From assembly GCA_002105175.1 (NCBI GenBank), contig MCGE01000013.1, forward strand, positions 1-64,000: DNA of 64,000 nucleotides. The letters run 5' to 3'. Position 1 is the stretch's first letter, and the number at the start of each line of letters is the position of its first letter. This DNA is from Absidia repens (Eukaryota > Mucoromycota > Mucoromycetes > Mucorales > Cunninghamellaceae). Of the stretch, positions 62,603 through 64,000 are shown piece after piece. The translations under genes and the position numbers were made by a program. The notes beneath the pieces are model-generated. The model had not been told where the DNA came from, searched no databases, and worked only from the letters and a program-made list of their open reading frames with translations.

Positions 62603-64000
62603 TCAGTATCATACTGCAATACTGCATAAGCGCTCCCTCTTCCCCCTCCCTCCTTCCTCTATACGTTACCTATACCAAGGATTAAACATGAGCCAACACT
62701 AGTATGATCAGGTAATGTACGAAGGATAGGGTCGATCAACGAGAAGCAGAGCACAGGTGTAGCCACATTGGAAATCCACATACTAAGGAAGGTAGATACA
62801 AACATTATAGCCAACAGAACCCACCGAGGACGTGTACCGGCCCGGGATAAGACATGAGTGGCAAATGCTTTAGCGATACCGTATTTGGAAAGCGCCGCGG
62901 CCAATGCAAATCCACCCAATAGCATCATGATGGTATCACTAAACATAGAAGCAAACACCTCCTTGGAAGCCGTCTTGGCATCCATAGGAGACCCGTCCTC
63001 ATTTCGCATAATACCAAGAAGGACGACCAAGAAAGGGATCAACAGCGAGGTGGCATAAAGAGGAACGGCTTCTGTCGCCCACATGATGGCAGCAAAAATC
63101 AGCAATGCAAAGCAATAGTTTTCGGACTGGTGAGCAAAGATGTGTACGTTGAGCAGAATGATGAAGACCACAATCGCCAAAAGAAAAAAGCACATATGAC
63201 GGATCAAAGAGGCTTCCAGCTGAATAAACCCAACCGAGTATTTCTTGCGAGACTGCGTGGCATTCTTGACATGTGCATCGAGTTTCCTTCGTTCTTGACT
63301 AACCATCTCTCGCCATACCGTATTGCGATCATAGGTCACTTGGTCACGGAGATGAGATTTCATTTGGCGCAGCGCAAGATGAGTGTCCCCTTGACAAAAT
63401 GCATTGGCATAAAGCTTTTCCACACGGAGGATTTGGGATTGGAGGACTTGGATGGTTTGAGGCATAAAGGGACGAGAGTCGAGGACCATTTTTTTCAAAT
63501 ACTGAGATCGTAGATCGCCATCCAGGACCTTGTCGTGTTTCTTGAGGATCTTTTGAAAAGCTGACTTGTTCAAATCAATGTAGGATTCCAGTTCAGACAG
63601 AGACACATACAAGTTGATCAATCGAGCACGTAAGTCCACCAATGCTTGAACATGTGAAGACGTAGTGGAGTGAAGTGAGAATCTGGACTCCAAGGAAGGT
63701 CGCCGCTTCGCTATCTCTATGGAAGGTTGTTTTTCGTCGTTGCTAGTGGTGCCACCATTTACATTCAAAGTCGAGTCCAATGTTTCCAGATTGTGTATAT
63801 GGTTGTTGTTGTTGTTGTTGTTGTTGTTGGGATAATACTCGACATCGTCACCTTGTACAACATCAGTAGAAGCTTCAAGTTCATCCAAGAGAGTATAGAG
63901 TTCAGATTCCTTTTGGGTATAAAAATCAAACACCTTTTCCAGTTGCAGATCCAATTGAGTCAAAAACACATTTTCATCCAAATGACTTGTGGTTGTTGGC
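61697..64000 (-). CDS. SPX-domain low-affinity phosphate transporter (Pho87/90/91 type), 5' end outside window
   Basis: Two exons are visible (64000-62670, 62559-61697), covering about 730 aa. The frame runs off the right edge, so the start and probably some 70 or more residues of SPX are missing. The SPX part shows LDLQLEKVFDFYTQKESEL, LYVSLSELESYIDLNKSAF and QKILKKHDKVLDG, the last with the Lys cluster that senses inositol pyrophosphates. A DASS-type anion transporter follows from about SLIRHMCFFLLAIVVFIILL, with roughly a dozen hydrophobic segments (MWATEAVPLYATSLLIPFL, TIMMLLGGFALAAALSKYG, MGLPVSGYPNMTASG near the end). SPX plus DASS is the Pho87/Pho90/Pho91 layout. These carry phosphate across the plasma membrane or vacuole and are controlled by SPX. 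The single visible intron contains an A31-type run. Confidence 0.93.

Overview
The window looks like nuclear DNA of an early-diverging filamentous fungus, most likely Mucoromycota (Mucorales-type). The reasons are short GT-AG introns (about 45-150 nt) with CTAAY-like branch points, long T tracts just upstream of start codons, AATAAA signals, and a gene set (RalGAP-beta, TRAPPC8, NDUFS4 of complex I, Cla4-type PAK kinase, farnesylatable Ydj1-type J protein, SPX phosphate transporter). Species cannot be told from the sequence. Gene models were built by eye. For the main genes every exon phase adds up to one open frame.

Layout. 1-1900: degraded 3' part of a Ty3/gypsy-like retrotransposon with an extra ORF, then tRNA-Arg(ACG) on the minus strand (1946-2019). 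3025-3708: cytochrome b5. 4276-5260: long copy of a dispersed repeat family. 5678-8492 (-): Ase1/PRC1 microtubule bundler. 8744-9892 (-): Ser-rich unknown protein. 10827-15048 (-): Mediator subunit MED15, divergent from TRAPPC8/Trs85 (15763-21467). 21742-22618: NDUFS4. 22619-29741: repeat-rich, with a long inverted repeat, a TA-flanked terminal-inverted-repeat element and one small spliced gene. 29742-31614: cytosolic lysyl-tRNA synthetase. 32024-32725: ATF/CREB bZIP factor. 34064-34685: tentative small gene. 34795-36999 (-): HSF-type factor, divergent from RalGAP-beta (37516-43247). 43606-46500: small minus-strand genes and a repeat. 48030-50838: PH-CRIB-kinase (Cla4). 51530-55795 (-): multi-KH protein, divergent from the J protein (56668-57956). 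57957-61696: repeats and a second copy of the TIR element. 61697-64000 (-): SPX phosphate transporter, cut by the window edge.

The genes are ordinary housekeeping and regulatory genes that do not form one pathway. Several fall into broad themes: stress and transcription control (HSF, J protein, bZIP, MED15), small-GTPase and membrane traffic signalling (TRAPPC8, RalGAP-beta, Cla4), cytokinesis (Ase1).

The most unusual content lies between genes. An approximately 85-bp core able to fold into a hairpin occurs seven times. Two of these copies sit inside near-identical 0.9-kb elements with 27-bp terminal inverted repeats and TA target duplications; the other five sit in diverged copies without those ends. 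In one orientation the core is preceded by a pyrimidine-rich run and followed by AATAAA, so it may be a small transcription unit carried by a mobile element.
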